A stretch of 64,000 nt of DNA, taken from Jacaranda mimosifolia. Taxonomy: Eukaryota; Streptophyta; Magnoliopsida; Lamiales; Bignoniaceae. The stretch lies in the NCBI GenBank assembly GCA_018894105.1, contig CM032121.1, forward strand, positions 5,064,507 through 5,128,506. The letters are read 5' to 3'. The translations under genes were made by a program, and so were the position numbers. The stretch's first letter is position 1; every line of letters begins with the position of its first letter. Below are positions 23,720 through 36,267 of the stretch, piece by piece. The notes beneath the pieces are model-generated. The model ran no database searches. It was given only the letters and a program-made list of their open reading frames with translations, and was not told the origin of the DNA.

Positions 23720-24862
23720 GGCTTATTTATCAAAATATAGTAAAAAACTTGCAATTTTATAAAATTACCGTGATTTGAAAAATATTGCAAAAATGCCGTA
23801 AGGCGTGGCCTAGAGCCACACCTTTCTGTTTCTGATTTTTTTTTTTTTTTTTTTTTTTTTTATAAATTAAACAGAGGCGTGGCTTGAGGCCACGCCTCTG
23901 GCATGGCTACACTGCCAGGCGGAAAAAATGAAGAAAGAAACCACGCCTCTTCAATATTTTTTTTTATTTTGAAAAAATGGCAAAGGCGTGCCTTGCAGGC
24001 ATGCCTCTTGTGGAGAATTTTTTTTTTTTTTTCTGCACAGTGCCATTAATTTTACTTATACACAACCCTTCTTTCATTATTCATCTTCTCATTTACTTCT
24101 CCTCAAATATTAATTTATGCTGTTGAAGATTATAAGTTTTTATTTTTGATTATTTTATGTTATTAATTTTGTATTGTTAAGATAATATATTGTAATTTTT
24201 TTTTTTTTAAATTTTTTTCAGTTTGATTAGAAATCTTAAATTGGAGAAGGAAGATTTTGACCCACAAATATTAGGTTGGTTTTTAAATTTTTGAAAATAT
24301 ATTAATTTGAGTTGTTTATTATTAAGTTTGAATTGATATTGTGATTCGAAAGTTATTTTAATTTGTAATTTAAATAATTTAAAATTGATAAACATGACAT
24401 TAGTATTAGTTTATATTTGTATTTTTTTCTTTATAATTATTAATTCATATACAATGAAAAAAATAAAAAATAAAAACACATAATGAAGTATTAATATTTT
24501 TACATTACTGGTTATTAAGCAATTCAAATGCTAATAATTTAATATTAAATTTTAATTAATTTATATTAAGTTACAAAATTAAAAAATAAAAAAAATTGAA
24601 TGTTCTTCAATTTTTAATTAAAAAATAAAAATAAAAACACGCCTCTTAATTTTCAATTAAAAAAAAAAAAAACAAAATATGCATCTCTTTTTTCAACTGA
24701 AAAAAATACATGGAACGCCTCTATTTTATTTATAAATAAAAAAAAATTCAGAAACAGAAAAGCGTGACTCCAAGCCACGCCTTACGGCATTTTTACAACC
24801 TTTTTCAAATCCCGTAGTTTTGTAAAATTACAACTTTTTTGTTATATTTTGATAAATAACCC
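23720..24862. mobile_element. Non-autonomous Mutator-like element with long TIRs
   Basis: A perfect 9-bp TSD GACCACAAA flanks it (23711-23719, 24863-24871). Terminal inverted repeats of about 115 bp begin GGSTTATTTATCAAAATATA and run through AATGCCGTAAGGCGTGGC. The left interior carries further short palindromes built from GGCGTGGC/GCCACGCC (23876-24008) separated by T-runs, and the rest is AT-rich. No transposase frame exists. A 9-bp TSD with long TIRs is the hallmark of MULEs. Confidence 0.9.
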
Positions 24863-24871
24863 GACCACAAA

Positions 24872-25082
24872 CCACTCCGCGTTGACTCGTTGTAGGGTTG
24901 ACCAAACGTAGTGCTAATGTTCTATTACATGCCAAATGCACCGTATGCTGCACGGTTTTATTACAAAACTTATCCAGGAAAAACATTGCAGAGAGAAATT
25001 AAAAAATATGTCCAAAAGAAAAAGAAGAAACGCAAAGCAGTGCAGCTGCTGTAATTACGAACCCTTTTTATGAGGTTTCTGC
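24872..25082. other. 3' flank of the small organellar protein gene
   Basis: An unremarkable spacer between the MULE and the minus-strand gene that ends at 25083; it presumably includes that gene's 3' UTR. Nothing else is seen. Confidence 0.4.
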
Positions 25083-25859
25083 CTAGGTCTGGTTTCGAGC
25101 TTTCTCCTTCTCCTTCACTTCACTCCCCTGAGTATGATCAAATCCTTGCCAAAAAAATCCACCCAAATATCAAATTTAAACCAACTCTAAAACAATTAAT
25201 TCACATAGACACTGTGTTTAATATATGTCACATATTATTTTAGATCAGTCCAATAGATTCATGTTTTTGTTAAGGCAATTAACTCATCAGACCGCAACCA
25301 TTTCAGTGAGTATAAAGGTAAATATACCAGGGGCATTTCCATGGACATCTTTCTCCCCATTGTCTTCGGCAACGTACTTGTTCCCGCCGTAGATGCCGCC
25401 GAATCCCTCTTCGTCTGACCTCGTTGCGTATGCTTCCCCTAAGGAAGACATCGTGTCCCTACTCACAGTAAACCATACCAAACCGTTTAATGATCTCTCC
25501 CTCCGTTGTCCTTATTAGTTTATTAATCATCCAAACCGTTTAATTATTATTGTTATTGTTATTACTATTATTTGGTAAAGGTAAAACGATGCCTGGATCT
25601 ATAAAAGAATCTCACTAAAAACTTGGGACATAAACTTTGAGTTAAGCGAAGAAAAATGAAAAAAGAAAAATACTAACCCAGTTTTGGATTCTGGGTCTTC
25701 TTTTGGGTTCATCCCGTCAGAGGAGTCGGATCGATTCGGCTCGGATGGTGCTTGTGCAAATCTGATGGTAGAAGGTACTCGGATAATATTGTTCGGCAGA
25801 GACGACGAGAAAAGATAGGGGTGGTTCCCTCTAGCAGAAAATCTAATTGCGTTAAGCAT
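25083..25859 (-). CDS. Small organelle-targeted plant protein of unknown function
   Basis: Three exons: 25859-25678, 25458-25328 and 25144-25083 (375 nt, 124 aa), all GT-AG with phases that close. The N-terminus (MLNAIRFSARGNHPYLFSSS) is rich in Arg, Ser and hydrophobic residues and lacks acidic residues for over 30 positions, typical of a mitochondrial (or plastid) presequence. The mature part is acidic and Gly-rich (RSDEEGFGGIYGGN) and ends with a charged tail (QGSEVKEKEKARNQT). The overall pattern resembles small uncharacterised plant proteins I have seen annotated as mitochondrial or LEA-like; I cannot assign a function. The exon 3 acceptor (TTTGGCAAG) was chosen over a CTCAG 16 nt downstream because only it keeps the phase. 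Confidence 0.8.
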
Positions 25860-28183
25860 TTCCTTTTCCTCTTCGTCGGAGTGTTGTTCAGTGATATATA
25901 TGAAGAATTAACGAGTAGTTTCTGGTATCTTCACGCGTGTCCATTTTCATTTGGACAGGTGTTGTTGTAGTAAGGCCTGGAATTTCACCTCGTTGATACG
26001 TGTTTCTTGATGTACCAATGCAAATACGATGATATAAATAATGCTTATCCATCTTGATACGCAGAGTGGCTTCCAATAGAAATTAGACGTGCCAAAGTCT
26101 AGAAAGAAACCAGCATCAACGATCAACCTCTCATTGAGGCGTAAGTAATTTTAACGCAAAATTCTGACCATTTTCCAAGTCCACTCTTTATGAGTTAGCA
26201 TCACTAGCCCACACTAAGCATTATTATATACAAAAACTCGGTGATGAAAATACATAGGTAATATTTGGTTATAAATTGTATGTTTTGTATTATGTATTTT
26301 ATGAAAATGAGTTTTGATAGTGGGGTGGGAAAATGTGAAGTTGTATTGGGAAATGTGATAAATGTTTGTTTATATTTTGGAAAATAGTTAGAAAATTATT
26401 TTTGTGCATTTTGATATGTTTGTTTATGTTTTGGAAAAAATAATTTTTACTGTAACGGTCAAATTAATGTTTTTTTTGTTATATTTTTTGGGGGGAAATG
26501 GAATTAACTGATTTTTTTATTATTAAAATAATAATAAAATATGTATGTATATATTGAAAAATGAAAAAGTTTTGGGAATAATGAAATATAGAAGAGGGTA
26601 TTTTGAGAAATTTAATTTGGCATTTTGGAGGAGAAAATTTTGTATATTTGGTTACATTTTGGCAAAACAATTTTTCCATCCATTTCAACACATGATAAAA
26701 AAAAAAATTATTATGTTGAGTGTGAAATAAAATTATATCATATCAGCATAATATGTACTTCACTAATAACGTAATACGATCTTTGTCATTTGATGCTTTT
26801 GTATGAAAAATTTCCATGCACGATTATCCTTCTTATCGACGATTAGTCTATGAACTCATAAGATGTAATCTACACGGTTGTCTAATTGCTTTCGATAAAC
26901 ACAAAATTACAAATAATAATGTTAATATTTCACATTATGAAGTTCTTAGTTCTTACATGCCTATACTATGATTTTTTAACACATTGTAATAATATTTAGA
27001 ACAGCATGAAATTACCCTAGTCTGCATGTGCTTGTCACCTTTTTCCTGTTATTGCATCCACTTTGCATTCCTAATTAAGCCAAATTTGTGAACTACTATT
27101 ATGATTTTGGTGGGTCTTTCTTTGGTGAATCTTTTGGGTCATTCTTTCTTAACTGGACCAAAGTCCAGGGACTGAGGGATGGTTGGGCCATTATAAATGC
27201 TTTAATAGTGGTCTTAACAAATTATTTTAGGAGATTAGTCATCGTGGCATGCAATTCCTGCAAGCATATTAGTTTATCATATTATTAATATTATATTATA
27301 TTAATAAATAAAATACTCAATTTTTTACAGTTTATATTAATTGTAACATAATTTTAACAATAATCAATCAATAGCATACGATAGTAATTATCCATTAATA
27401 TGAACTCATATTTAATAAATTATTTCTACATAAAAAATTTAAAATTATTAAACATATCTACCTATACATTCGATAAATTTTGTTATTATATTTTTACTAT
27501 ATTATTTATGTTTTTAATGTTAAGTAATAAATTCACTTTTGAAGTTAAATTGAAAATTAAGGGTATAATTGGTTAAGCAAATTTTGGTATAGCATGATGT
27601 AATTGCCACTTTGAGTGTGTAAAGGGCCTTTCTTTTTTATATAGTATAGATAATAGTTAATTCCCACAAAAAATAATTCGGACAGAAAATAGTTATTTTT
27701 ATATGTATAAGGGTAAAATTTTTCTTTGAAAACATTTTATAAAACGTTTTGAAGAGCTTTTAAGCTATACAAACAACAAAAGATTTATTCGATTTCCTAT
27801 GGATTTGAACCCTAATCCTAATCTTGGCTTCTCAATCATCTTCATCTTCCTCTTTTGCAAGTCTATGAACTCCATTGTTTCAAAAGCTAATAAAATGGTC
27901 AACAACAAATCCAAAAACTTACAGTGGCAGTAAAGTACTGAGTCCCAAAAATGCTATAAGAAAAAAGGGAAGCAATGTCAGGGTCATGAATACCATTTTG
28001 TTCAATGGAAAAAACACTGCAGCCATATGAAGGACCACCATAGAATTGTCCCCATTTATATCCTCAGCACAATCAGAGCCCAGTAGTCAGGCTGGACTTA
28101 ATGCAGCAAACTAAGCACAGTAGAGATGCAAAAGGGAAATCTCACTTCAAAATCATTACTGTAAGGCCGTAACCTCCCCCACT

Positions 28184-28222
<39 letters not shown>

Positions 28223-29603
28223 TCCCCCACCCCATCTTGTTGTGTTTTCTTCCTCTTAAGACATAATTAAGCACATACTTAGTTTCCAACATGCTGCCCC
28301 AACTGTAAATGTTCTAATGTTAGCCCATCTTAAGAACCAATCAAGAATATGATCCATGGTTTCAGTTCATAGATATGAGGGTGCCTGCCTTTCTAGTTTC
28401 TTCGACGAACTGGTGTCTTAAGAAGAAATGAATCTGAATCAAGGTTTCACAAATGGACTTCAGAAAGAAACAACGTCAGATGCCAAACCCCTCTTCACCA
28501 AAACCATATTATATTCTTCTTCTCAAAAGATAAGATAATGAATGTATTTCAGCACTAAAAGAACTCTAAGCACAAGTCTCTTAACGCAAAATGGCTGGTC
28601 TACTTGGTCACATCACTCTGTCTCAATTTATATGCAGCAGTAACACTCCTGCAGACCCCATCATTCTCCACATTGTTTTACTTAAGAGGAGAGGGGATAT
28701 GATTCCACAGTTTTCTGCTTCCTTACCTTATGACAGGAGTGATACAATAGGGCTTGAAAATTTTCAGAATGAAAGGGACAATCATAAATGCCAATATCAA
28801 GTACAGTAATAACCAGTAGAATGGGGTAGAGGCCCTAGTTCATGGGCATGGCAAAATGGCAAGGCAAAGAGGCACCACCACTTTATTACACCTCCAAAGA
28901 AGTCATTATCCATGAACCCAACTCAATAGCAAAACCTGAAAGAAAGTGACATTCTTGTTCTGCTGCACATGGAGAGCCCAGTTTCACTATTCTTACAAGA
29001 AATAAAACTTATTGAAATGCTTAGGTTCCCATCAAGAAAATAGACCACACAACTATTAAAAACCCACCAATTATTTCTGCTTAAGTTAAGTTAAGCCATA
29101 CATCAAGTCATCTATCTGCATTGCTTTGCAGACATTCACTTCTTGAAAGATTTAAAAGGAGACAGCTTATTACTAAACACCAATAATTCATAGTCATATG
29201 CACAATTACAGTCTTTCTTATCTTGTCACCCACCAAAAAAAAGAAAGAAAAATGGAGATAAATCATTCCCCTCCTCATTATACCAAGTTAAACTAAAAAC
29301 AAAAGACAGCATTCCTTAAAACACTAATCATATCAACAGATAACTAGAAATTCAAGCTGCAAAGAGTTAAACAAAATGAGTTGGCCCAAAAGCTTCGAAA
29401 CTATCAATCTATCTATACTATTATGTCTTCCATCTATTCCTACAACTAAAATTGGACTAAGTTTAGCTTCATAACTTGGATCAAGATAGTATAGTTCAAT
29501 TCACAGCAAACTGGCAGTAACAATTTTTCTATTTCCACACCAGAGATCCAAAAAAAGATTAATTAAGGAGTGGAAGAAACCAATCAAATTCGGTTCAATC
29601 CAA
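25860..29603. other. Intergenic: promoter flank, AT-rich MITE, SCL4-side 3' flank
   Basis: 25860-26100 is the upstream side of the small organellar gene. About 26255-26690 is an AT-rich MITE family copy (ends near TTTGGTTATAAATT and TTTGGTTACATTTTGGC). 27300-27560 is very AT-rich. A 30-base A-run lies at about 28190-28219, flanked by CCTCCCCCAC on both sides. 28250-29603 has more balanced composition and should contain the 3' UTR of the GRAS gene. No supported coding exon was found. Confidence 0.45.
26255..26690. mobile_element. AT-rich MITE family copy
   Basis: Shares blocks with the copies at 7545, 11840, 31680 and 60117, including TATGTTTGTTTATGTTTTGG, a CTGTAACGGTCAAAT box and GGGGGGAAATGGAATT. 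Non-coding. The ends are not sharply defined. Confidence 0.5.
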
Positions 29604-31418
29604 TCAGCGCCACGAAGAAACAGTAAGAAGAGGAACTTCATTCCAAGCTAAACTCAGAAACCCAGGTGGAGAAGAATCAACAAGCTTGTACAATGAGCTG
29701 TATCTGTATTTCCAAAGAAGTATGTTTGCTTGGCTCAAAGCATAATGGCTAAAGACCAATGGCTGAAAACCGGCGCCTTCCATCAAAAACCTCCAGCTTT
29801 CTTTATCTTCCATGCGCTCTCTTTTTTGTTCCTCCGGCCCAACCACTCCGGCTATTCTACGACCAAACAACAATCTTTCCACCTGGAGGCGCTCCGGCGA
29901 ATCCCGGGACAGATTCGGTTCGAGCGATTCGAAGACCGCGGTGTAGTATTTGAGCGCATTCTTGAAACGGTGAATGAACCCGACCCGATTCAAGCTCACT
30001 TCGTATTCACCCAAAGTGACCACGCATGGATTCAATGACCTTGCAAGTTTGAGAGCAGCTTCAACGCCTTCATTACTCTCGTCGAGCAAATTATACAATT
30101 GAAGCATAAAGTTCACTGCCAAAACCTCATCCGGTTCGACCCGGAAACTCGATTCGTTCAGTTCCTGAACTGGGATCAATACCGACTCAAACTCGAAATT
30201 CAGATCCAACAGCTTGGCAAAGTCTCGCAACCGATTCCCGGTAGCCAAAAGCGATGCTGCTGGAGAAATCCCAAGGGCCGGAGCGGGTATGCCCGAAATG
30301 ACAATCCTTTCTGGTTTTCCCGACGGTCGAGTAGCCAAAGCTTGCAGAAAGGCAGCCCATTGGATTCCTTGAACAATCCCAAAATCCACTATGTGAATCT
30401 TCTTGGCTTTCTCCGTGGCTTCTAAAATTGCTTGGTTCGCTGTTAAATGAGCAAATTTAGAGTATGGGCAGGCATCGTTCAGGACCTTGTATGATAAAGT
30501 GAACTCCTCAGAGGTATTATCGTAAATGGTAGCCGTTTTCTCTGCTTGACGCGAGACTCTGCTGTAAAGGGCTTCCGAAAAGTAGTAAGAAACTCGCTCC
30601 AGAGGATCTCCCCGTGGGGATACTGATTCCCGGAGTCGGATCAGTGATTTGACGGCGGTTTCTGGGTCCGACTCGGAGAGCCGAGCGCACTCTATTAAGG
30701 ATTTTAGAATTGGCTTTGCTTTAGGAGAAGCTTCTGGTGAACTTGTGGAAGCACCAGCAGTCACTGCGACGTCGTCTTTGGTGATTGCTGGCTTGGATTC
30801 TTGCAAGGTGGTTGGCTGAGTTGTGGGTAGAGGAGCGGAGGAAGGTGGGACCCAGGCGGAGGTCGGCGGAGGATCAGAGAAGATAACTCTGTTGAGATCG
30901 GAGGGTGGAGAAGAGTTAATGCTGAGCCGGCTCGGAAAAGGATCGGTAGGATATAGATGACTAAACTCGGAACTGGTCTGCCACGCGTCGCAATCGGTCT
31001 GGAGGTTGGAGCTCTCCGTCGAATCTCCACCACCCATCAAGCTCTCCACCCACTCATCTGAGTCGAACTCGCCCCCCGGCCCACCGCACAAATCCGAGAA
31101 CCGGAACCCACTGGAGTGGTGGTCCAGGTTAGGGAACTGAAACCCGGGTTCGGCAGTTTCAGGTCCGGCGGGCACCTGAAAAGGGTCAGCGAATCCGCCA
31201 TAGCTAAGAGGGGTGGAGGTTGGAGTTTGTTGGTGAGCTGAGGCGGCGGCAGCGGCGGTAGAAGTTGTAGCAGGAGGCCAAGTGGTGAGGCAGAAAGGAT
31301 TAATGGTGAGAAGTTGCTGCTGGTGCTGCTGCTGTTGCTGCTCCTGTTGCTGCTTCTGCTTGATAACTTGCTGGGCAATTGCCATTAGATTTCCACTATC
31401 TGTACACATGTATGCCAT
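29604..31418 (-). CDS. SCL4: GRAS transcription regulator, SCARECROW-LIKE 4/7 type
   Basis: An intronless frame of 604 aa from ATG 31418-31416 to the stop at 29604-29606. The N-terminus [20 protein letters not shown] followed by a Q-rich run is the signature start of SCL4/SCL7, so the longer in-frame extension upstream (61 codons to 31601) is rejected. A low-complexity N-terminal half (poly-Q, poly-A, Pro/Ser-rich, [19 protein letters not shown]) precedes the GRAS domain: LHRI ([15 protein letters not shown]), VHIID-type motif [25 protein letters not shown] region ([18 protein letters not shown] segment) and C-terminal SAW ([24 protein letters not shown]). GRAS proteins act in the nucleus as transcriptional co-regulators; this clade is linked to stress and developmental control. 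Separating SCL4 from SCL7 needs a tree. Confidence 0.95.
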   Translation of the reverse strand: MAYMCTDSGNLMAIAQQVIKQKQQQEQQQQQHQQQLLTINPFCLTTWPPATTSTAAAAASAHQQTPTSTPLSYGGFADPFQVPAGPETAEPGFQFPNLDHHSSGFRFSDLCGGPGGEFDSDEWVESLMGGGDSTESSNLQTDCDAWQTSSEFSHLYPTDPFPSRLSINSSPPSDLNRVIFSDPPPTSAWVPPSSAPLPTTQPTTLQESKPAITKDDVAVTAGASTSSPEASPKAKPILKSLIECARLSESDPETAVKSLIRLRESVSPRGDPLERVSYYFSEALYSRVSRQAEKTATIYDNTSEEFTLSYKVLNDACPYSKFAHLTANQAILEATEKAKKIHIVDFGIVQGIQWAAFLQALATRPSGKPERIVISGIPAPALGISPAASLLATGNRLRDFAKLLDLNFEFESVLIPVQELNESSFRVEPDEVLAVNFMLQLYNLLDESNEGVEAALKLARSLNPCVVTLGEYEVSLNRVGFIHRFKNALKYYTAVFESLEPNLSRDSPERLQVERLLFGRRIAGVVGPEEQKRERMEDKESWRFLMEGAGFQPLVFSHYALSQANILLWKYRYSSLYKLVDSSPPGFLSLAWNEVPLLTVSSWR

Positions 31419-31600
31419 TCTCAAAATCTCACATAGTAGAGTAGGGCACTGATAAGAGTGTGAAATCCAAGTCCAAGCAAGAAACTTTACTGCAGCAAAA
31501 GTGATAGAGAGAGAGAGAGAGACTGGTTGAGTGGCAGTGGTGAGGTACAAAGGAAACAATAAGGGGTGGGGGATATAACCGGACTGATCCAAAAATTGCA
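31419..31600 (-). promoter_or_regulatory. SCL4-like 5' leader with GA repeat
   Basis: On the plus strand a GAGA run (about 31507-31523) lies roughly 90 bp upstream of the ATG, so the transcript side carries a CT/TC stretch. Such Y-patch-like or GAGA-type runs are common near plant transcription starts. The frame stays open through this leader without a recognisable protein. Confidence 0.4.
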
Positions 31601-33560
31601 ACTGGCTACTTGCACCTCATACAAGTCTACTTACTCTTCCTCATACAAATAGTATAATATATATATATATATATATTATGGGATTTTTTGGTTATGTTTG
31701 TGTTTTGGTAAAACATAATTAAATATATATTTATTATTTTTTTAATGTCAAAATGAAATTTTCCAAAATACTTTCTTTTATTTTTCATTATTCTCAAACT
31801 CTCATTTTTTCATATATATTATTCTTACGATAAAAAATATTACTCAAATTTATTTTCACTCCAAAACTCAACAAAGAAGTATTGATTTGATTGCTACAAA
31901 AAAAAAATATTCCTCCCAAAATATAAACAAATATATCTAACTTCTCAAAATACTTTTAACTTATTTCCCCAAAATATAAACAAACATTCATCACATTTTT
32001 CAACCCTACTTCCAAAATTCATTTCTCCAAAACATATATCATAGTCACCCCCAAAATATAACCATATATTTCCCTATGATTTTGGGAATGGTTCTTCACC
32101 ACCATCAAGCTAGATATATTAGATTGGGTTGAGTAGAGAATCGTATAGAATAATATTTCTTAATTCTAGAATTATAATAAAAGATAGGATCATTGATACG
32201 ATGTCGAAAATTCTTAACTATTTAAAATAGTGATCAAAATAAGAAGAGAATATTGGAGAAAAAAAAAATGATTGTTTAAGTTGTGTATCTGGAAAATGTG
32301 ATCAACATTGAGTATTTATAATGAAGTGTTATTTGATGAGTATGTGGTTGATAATGTGATACAACTCAAATGTCCACGTCTAAATGAGTCAAGATTGGAG
32401 ACGCGTTGAGTTGGATATCCACTTGTATAAATTTGCTTTGACTCGATAAAAAAAAAAAGTTGGAGATGTATTGAGTTTTATACTCGATTGTATAAACTTA
32501 ATTTAATTCGAGGGGGAAAAAAAAGCAGATCATGACTCACTAAGAACATAATTGACTTTTCTTTGAAATTCTCATCAAATTATAAAATGTTATAAATTGA
32601 TTTAAGAAAAGTGTAGTTTGTTGTTCTAAATTTAAGTTTTTCAAAATAATTTTTTCTAATTTTTTTATTCTCGGACGATAGAGAAGTAAACATATTAGTA
32701 ACATAATCTTTTTAAAAAGGAATTAAGGAGTAAGCCACATAAACAACATATTAATTTTATTTTTAGTACTTGATGTAATAGTAACATCCTTTACAGCAAT
32801 CAAGATTGATAAGTTCATCAATCAACACAATTACCTTTGTACCAGTAGAAAATTCAGCAACTATCACAACAAGTACTTCTTCGCATAATTTGAAGTTGAA
32901 GATTGTAAATTTTTGCTCTTAAACAAAAATATGCTCATTCCTATTCTTGTCAAATAAATAAAAAATTATAGCTTAAAAAAATAATCATTAACCACATATT
33001 CAAGTGGGAATACGAGCTCATTCAAAACTTGCTCAAACTATTGCTTAATAAAACATAAAAGCTTTGATGTAGTCACATTGAGATAGGTATAACAGACAAC
33101 AAGAGACATTTTAACGTTTATGAATCACTCAAATAAATGCAATAATATGAAAAATTCTTTAATTTTAACAAAAAGACATATGAGGTAACATAGTAGTCGA
33201 AAATTCATATCTCAAAGGAAGTGGACGCTAAAAGTTGAAATACCAATAGAGGTAGATATTGAAAATCAATCATGATAGCAATTTATATTCGAGAATATAT
33301 TTTTACCTTAATTGAAGCAAAAGAGTATTAGCTTCATTAAGTTGAGATATATTGTAGGAGTGTTTACGTAATTATACTAAATTAACTTTGTACTTTTTAT
33401 TTTTATGTTAGAAAAGACTTCAAAAAAATAATAATAAAAAGTACGTAAAAATAGTTCAAAGTTTTTATGAAAAATAACATGGTGAAATAAGATCGTCACA
33501 AAAAGAAACTCTTGAAGCAGAGTGGGGTCTAAATTAACTTTTTGTTTTTCACCTTTTTAC
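31601..33560. other. SCL4 upstream spacer with AT-rich MITE
   Basis: 31660-31676 is a TA microsatellite. About 31680-32085 is another AT-rich MITE copy (TTGGTTATGTTTGTGTTTTGG at one side; AAAATATAACCATATA at the other), directly next to the SCL4-like promoter. 32090-33560 is AT-rich with no gene signal. Confidence 0.5.
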
Positions 33561-33564
33561 CCGA

Positions 33565-33985
33565 TGTCACATTTTGACCCGCCCCAAAGTAACTAATCAG
33601 ACGGGCCCCACCCGTATTCCCACTTTGCTAACGTGTCAACAATTAGTCAAGCTCCTGCCCGCCCAACGGTACAAAACCAAAAAAGAAGGCCAAACACAAT
33701 CCCACCGTCCATTCCACAACCCACGGCCACGATCCGTTTTCCCAACTCCGAGAATATCGTGGAAAGCAATGATGTCATTAGACGGCGATGTTGACGCGCC
33801 GTATATCGACGTGGCATGCATGAGTGTGGGGTCCACTCTCAGCTATGCACAGAGTGGGACCCGCTCACCTCCGCGGAGAGCGGGAGGTCTTGTGACATCG
33901 CTGGGCGGTGTTCGTGGGCCCACCAGTGAATAGGCGCCACGTCATTAGTGGGGCACTCCTCACTGCTGCACATTGTAGACATGCA
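33565..33985. promoter_or_regulatory. GC-rich island with clustered TCP-type motifs
   Basis: A sharp composition change inside AT-rich DNA. It carries GGCCCCAC (33604-33611), GTGGGACC (33854-33861), GTGGGCCC (33914-33921) and a GGGTCCAC at about 33828-33835. These match class I/II TCP consensus sites. It also contains two CCACGTCA/GACGTGGC ACGT cores (about 33808 and 33936). It lies 2.2 kb upstream of the SCL4-like gene and has no convincing ORF, so a distal promoter or enhancer is the best guess. Confidence 0.45.
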
Positions 33986-34555
33986 GCAGGGTAGGATACT
34001 GCGGAGGGAAACAATATGATTGCCTTTTCACTGTTGGTTTTCCACCATTTTCTTCCGAAGTTACGTTTTGCTCTTTTCTTTTTCTGATTTTCTTTTTTCT
34101 TTTTTTAAGTAATACTTTTTTATTCCCAAAAAAGAAAACCAAAACGTCACTAAATCTAATACTACAATTACATTATATTGATATCGTGAGATCATATCAT
34201 ATTTTTATGTTAAATATAGATAAAAGAGTTTTTTCTTTAACTATTCACATGCATGTGTTATGTGCACGTGCACCATTTTAATTTTTTTTAAGCAATATGG
34301 ACAAATTTTATTTTTCTTATTTTATCCTACATCTGACGTTCAGATAGATATATGAGTTAAAAAAAAAAAAGAATAAGAAAAAGAAAATTTTGATAAGTTT
34401 GACCTTGAAATAGATTTGAAGTTGTTAGCTCAGTTGACTACAGAAATTGCAATTCATATTAGGTTTATCGTATCAAATTAAACATGTAGGGAATACATTA
34501 TACTTATTATGTGATTGTCATAATTAATCACAAAATAAAACTAATAATAGGACAT

Positions 34556-34715
34556 ATAATTCATTGGGTTTAGTCGAGCAATTTTGTGGTTGAATAACAT
34601 AAGTCTCCTCTATTATATGAGAGGATGGAAGTTCGAATCCAAATGAGCTCCTTATATTCATAAAAATTGTGCCATTTGTACTTTGGGAGAGTTTCCAACT
34701 TATGTCCACCATTAG
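34556..34715 (+). repeat. tRNA-like SINE (partial)
   Basis: A B-box match GAAGTTCGAATCC (about 34629) follows an A-box-like TGGTTGAATAA; a downstream segment resembles the body of the SINE at 57042 (TGCCATTTGTACTTT). The tail and TSD are not resolved. Confidence 0.45.
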
Positions 34716-35515
34716 TCAAGTCAATCGAGGGCTTTCAAGAGCTTCAATTATTCAAATTTGTTAGAATTGTAATTAAGATAGCTTATTGATTTTTCTCTAT
34801 GAATATTTATAGTTTTTTATTTTTTTATATATAGTTGAGTTAAAAAATTTATCATACCACTTAAATATAAGGCTTATTTAATTAATATATTTCTAATATA
34901 TTTCAATGCAATACAATGTATTATACTTGTAGTTGGGGGTTAGAAAATTTAGTGGAGATACTTCAACCCTCTGCAGTTATATATCGCCGGTTAACTCCAA
35001 TTCTCAATCTCAATCTATTCATTCATAATCTTCGCCACGACAAGTTCAAGTTTAGGGCTAAGTTAAACAAAATCTAATTTTATCTCTAACCCACCATCTA
35101 GATCGGACTCATCTTATGAGTATATATACACATGTATTTATGTATATATATTTGCGTTTTTATGTACACATCTATATAGATAGATGGATTGAAATAAGAG
35201 AAATTTTTTTAAGTAACAAAAAATAAAAATAGAGAAATGAGGAAAAGGTAAAGATCTTTTGCATTTGAAAACATTTTGGCACAAGGGTAAAAATGTCCTT
35301 ACAATGAAATTTATCTTTAATGCATTTTTTTAGGTTTGGGAAAAGAAATAAATGTCATTAATTAAAGTAGTTATTGTAAGTTATTAAATAATATAGTTTT
35401 CCAAATGAGCACTTTACAATTTATGATGGGAACTTCTCGAAAGATGGAGAAAATCTTGCGAAGTCTGTTTCAGCGATGAATTAAAAAGTTTCGCAAGTGA
35501 CAAGTGCCTCTCTTA

Positions 35516-35891
35516 GTGCCCGTTCGGTTTTGTTTTCAAAGTCTCTTTTTATTTTTTTGAAATTGTGGCAGAAAATAAAATTAGAGAGACATTAATTTTT
35601 TTCTTCATTTTTATAGATATTTTTATTCACAAAATATTCGTTCAAACAAACTTTTATATTTTCTCTCAATTTTCAGTATTCATTTTCTCTTACTTATATT
35701 TGCACGACTTTTAATATAAAAATACTATATTTTTCAAATACAATTCATTTTCAATCATATATAATAATTACATTTTAAATAAAATTTTCAAACAATATTT
35801 CATTTTTAAAAATATATTTATAACAAATTTTTTATTATTTCTTTTCACTAGAAAATAAAAATGCCTCCAAAAAGACAAAACCAAATGGCCC
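35516..35891. mobile_element. Tourist-like MITE, CGTTCGGTTTTGTTTTC family
   Basis: TSD TTA (35513-35515, 35892-35894). Ends GTGCCCGTTCGGTTTTG and CAAAACCAAATGGCCC are inverted matches. The same family occurs at 61468-61833. Non-coding, 376 bp. Confidence 0.75.
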
Positions 35892-36267
35892 TTAGTCTTA
35901 ATATCCACAATTTAGCAAACAAAATAGGTCAAAGAGTCCAACGTAATAATTCACATGCAATTGTCCTTTTACCGAAAACAAATTGAACTTGAATTTGCAT
36001 GTGAATATGAAACTCCGTCGTTTTCGATGGCGAGCCCACTCTGGACAAAATATTTTTGGGTCAACCTTTTACTTATATGGCTTCAAGAAAGGAACATTAA
36101 TCACCCATGAAGTATTGCTTGAGTGGTAACATTCAACGATATTTTGAAACTTTCCATTAAAATGATTTTAAATTTGATATAATAATAATGATAGTAAATA
36201 TAATTTAAAATAAATATTTTTTTTTATATTGATACTCACATATTTGTTAATTGGTCCATTAAACTAA

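Noticed and set aside
25128..25144. CTCAG acceptor for exon 3 of the small organellar protein
   Set aside because: It shifts the frame to an early stop; the acceptor at TTTGGCAAG keeps the phase and a plausible C-terminus.
28190..28219. Poly-A tract flanked by CCTCCCCCAC as a retroposed gene
   Set aside because: Almost no sequence lies between the left repeat and the A-run, so no retrocopy body can be identified; slippage or duplication is as likely.
29730..31378. Several open frames on both strands overlapping the GRAS gene
   Set aside because: They are shadows caused by GC-rich, low-complexity coding sequence in another frame.
31419..31601. 61-codon N-terminal extension of the GRAS protein
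   Set aside because: [17 protein letters not shown] is the conserved start of the SCL4/7 clade; the extension is hydrophobic, unrecognised and overlaps a GA-repeat leader.
33574..33933. ORF in the GC-rich island as a gene
   Set aside because: It begins and ends without family resemblance, lacks splice or leader support, and its length is expected in GC-rich DNA with few stops.
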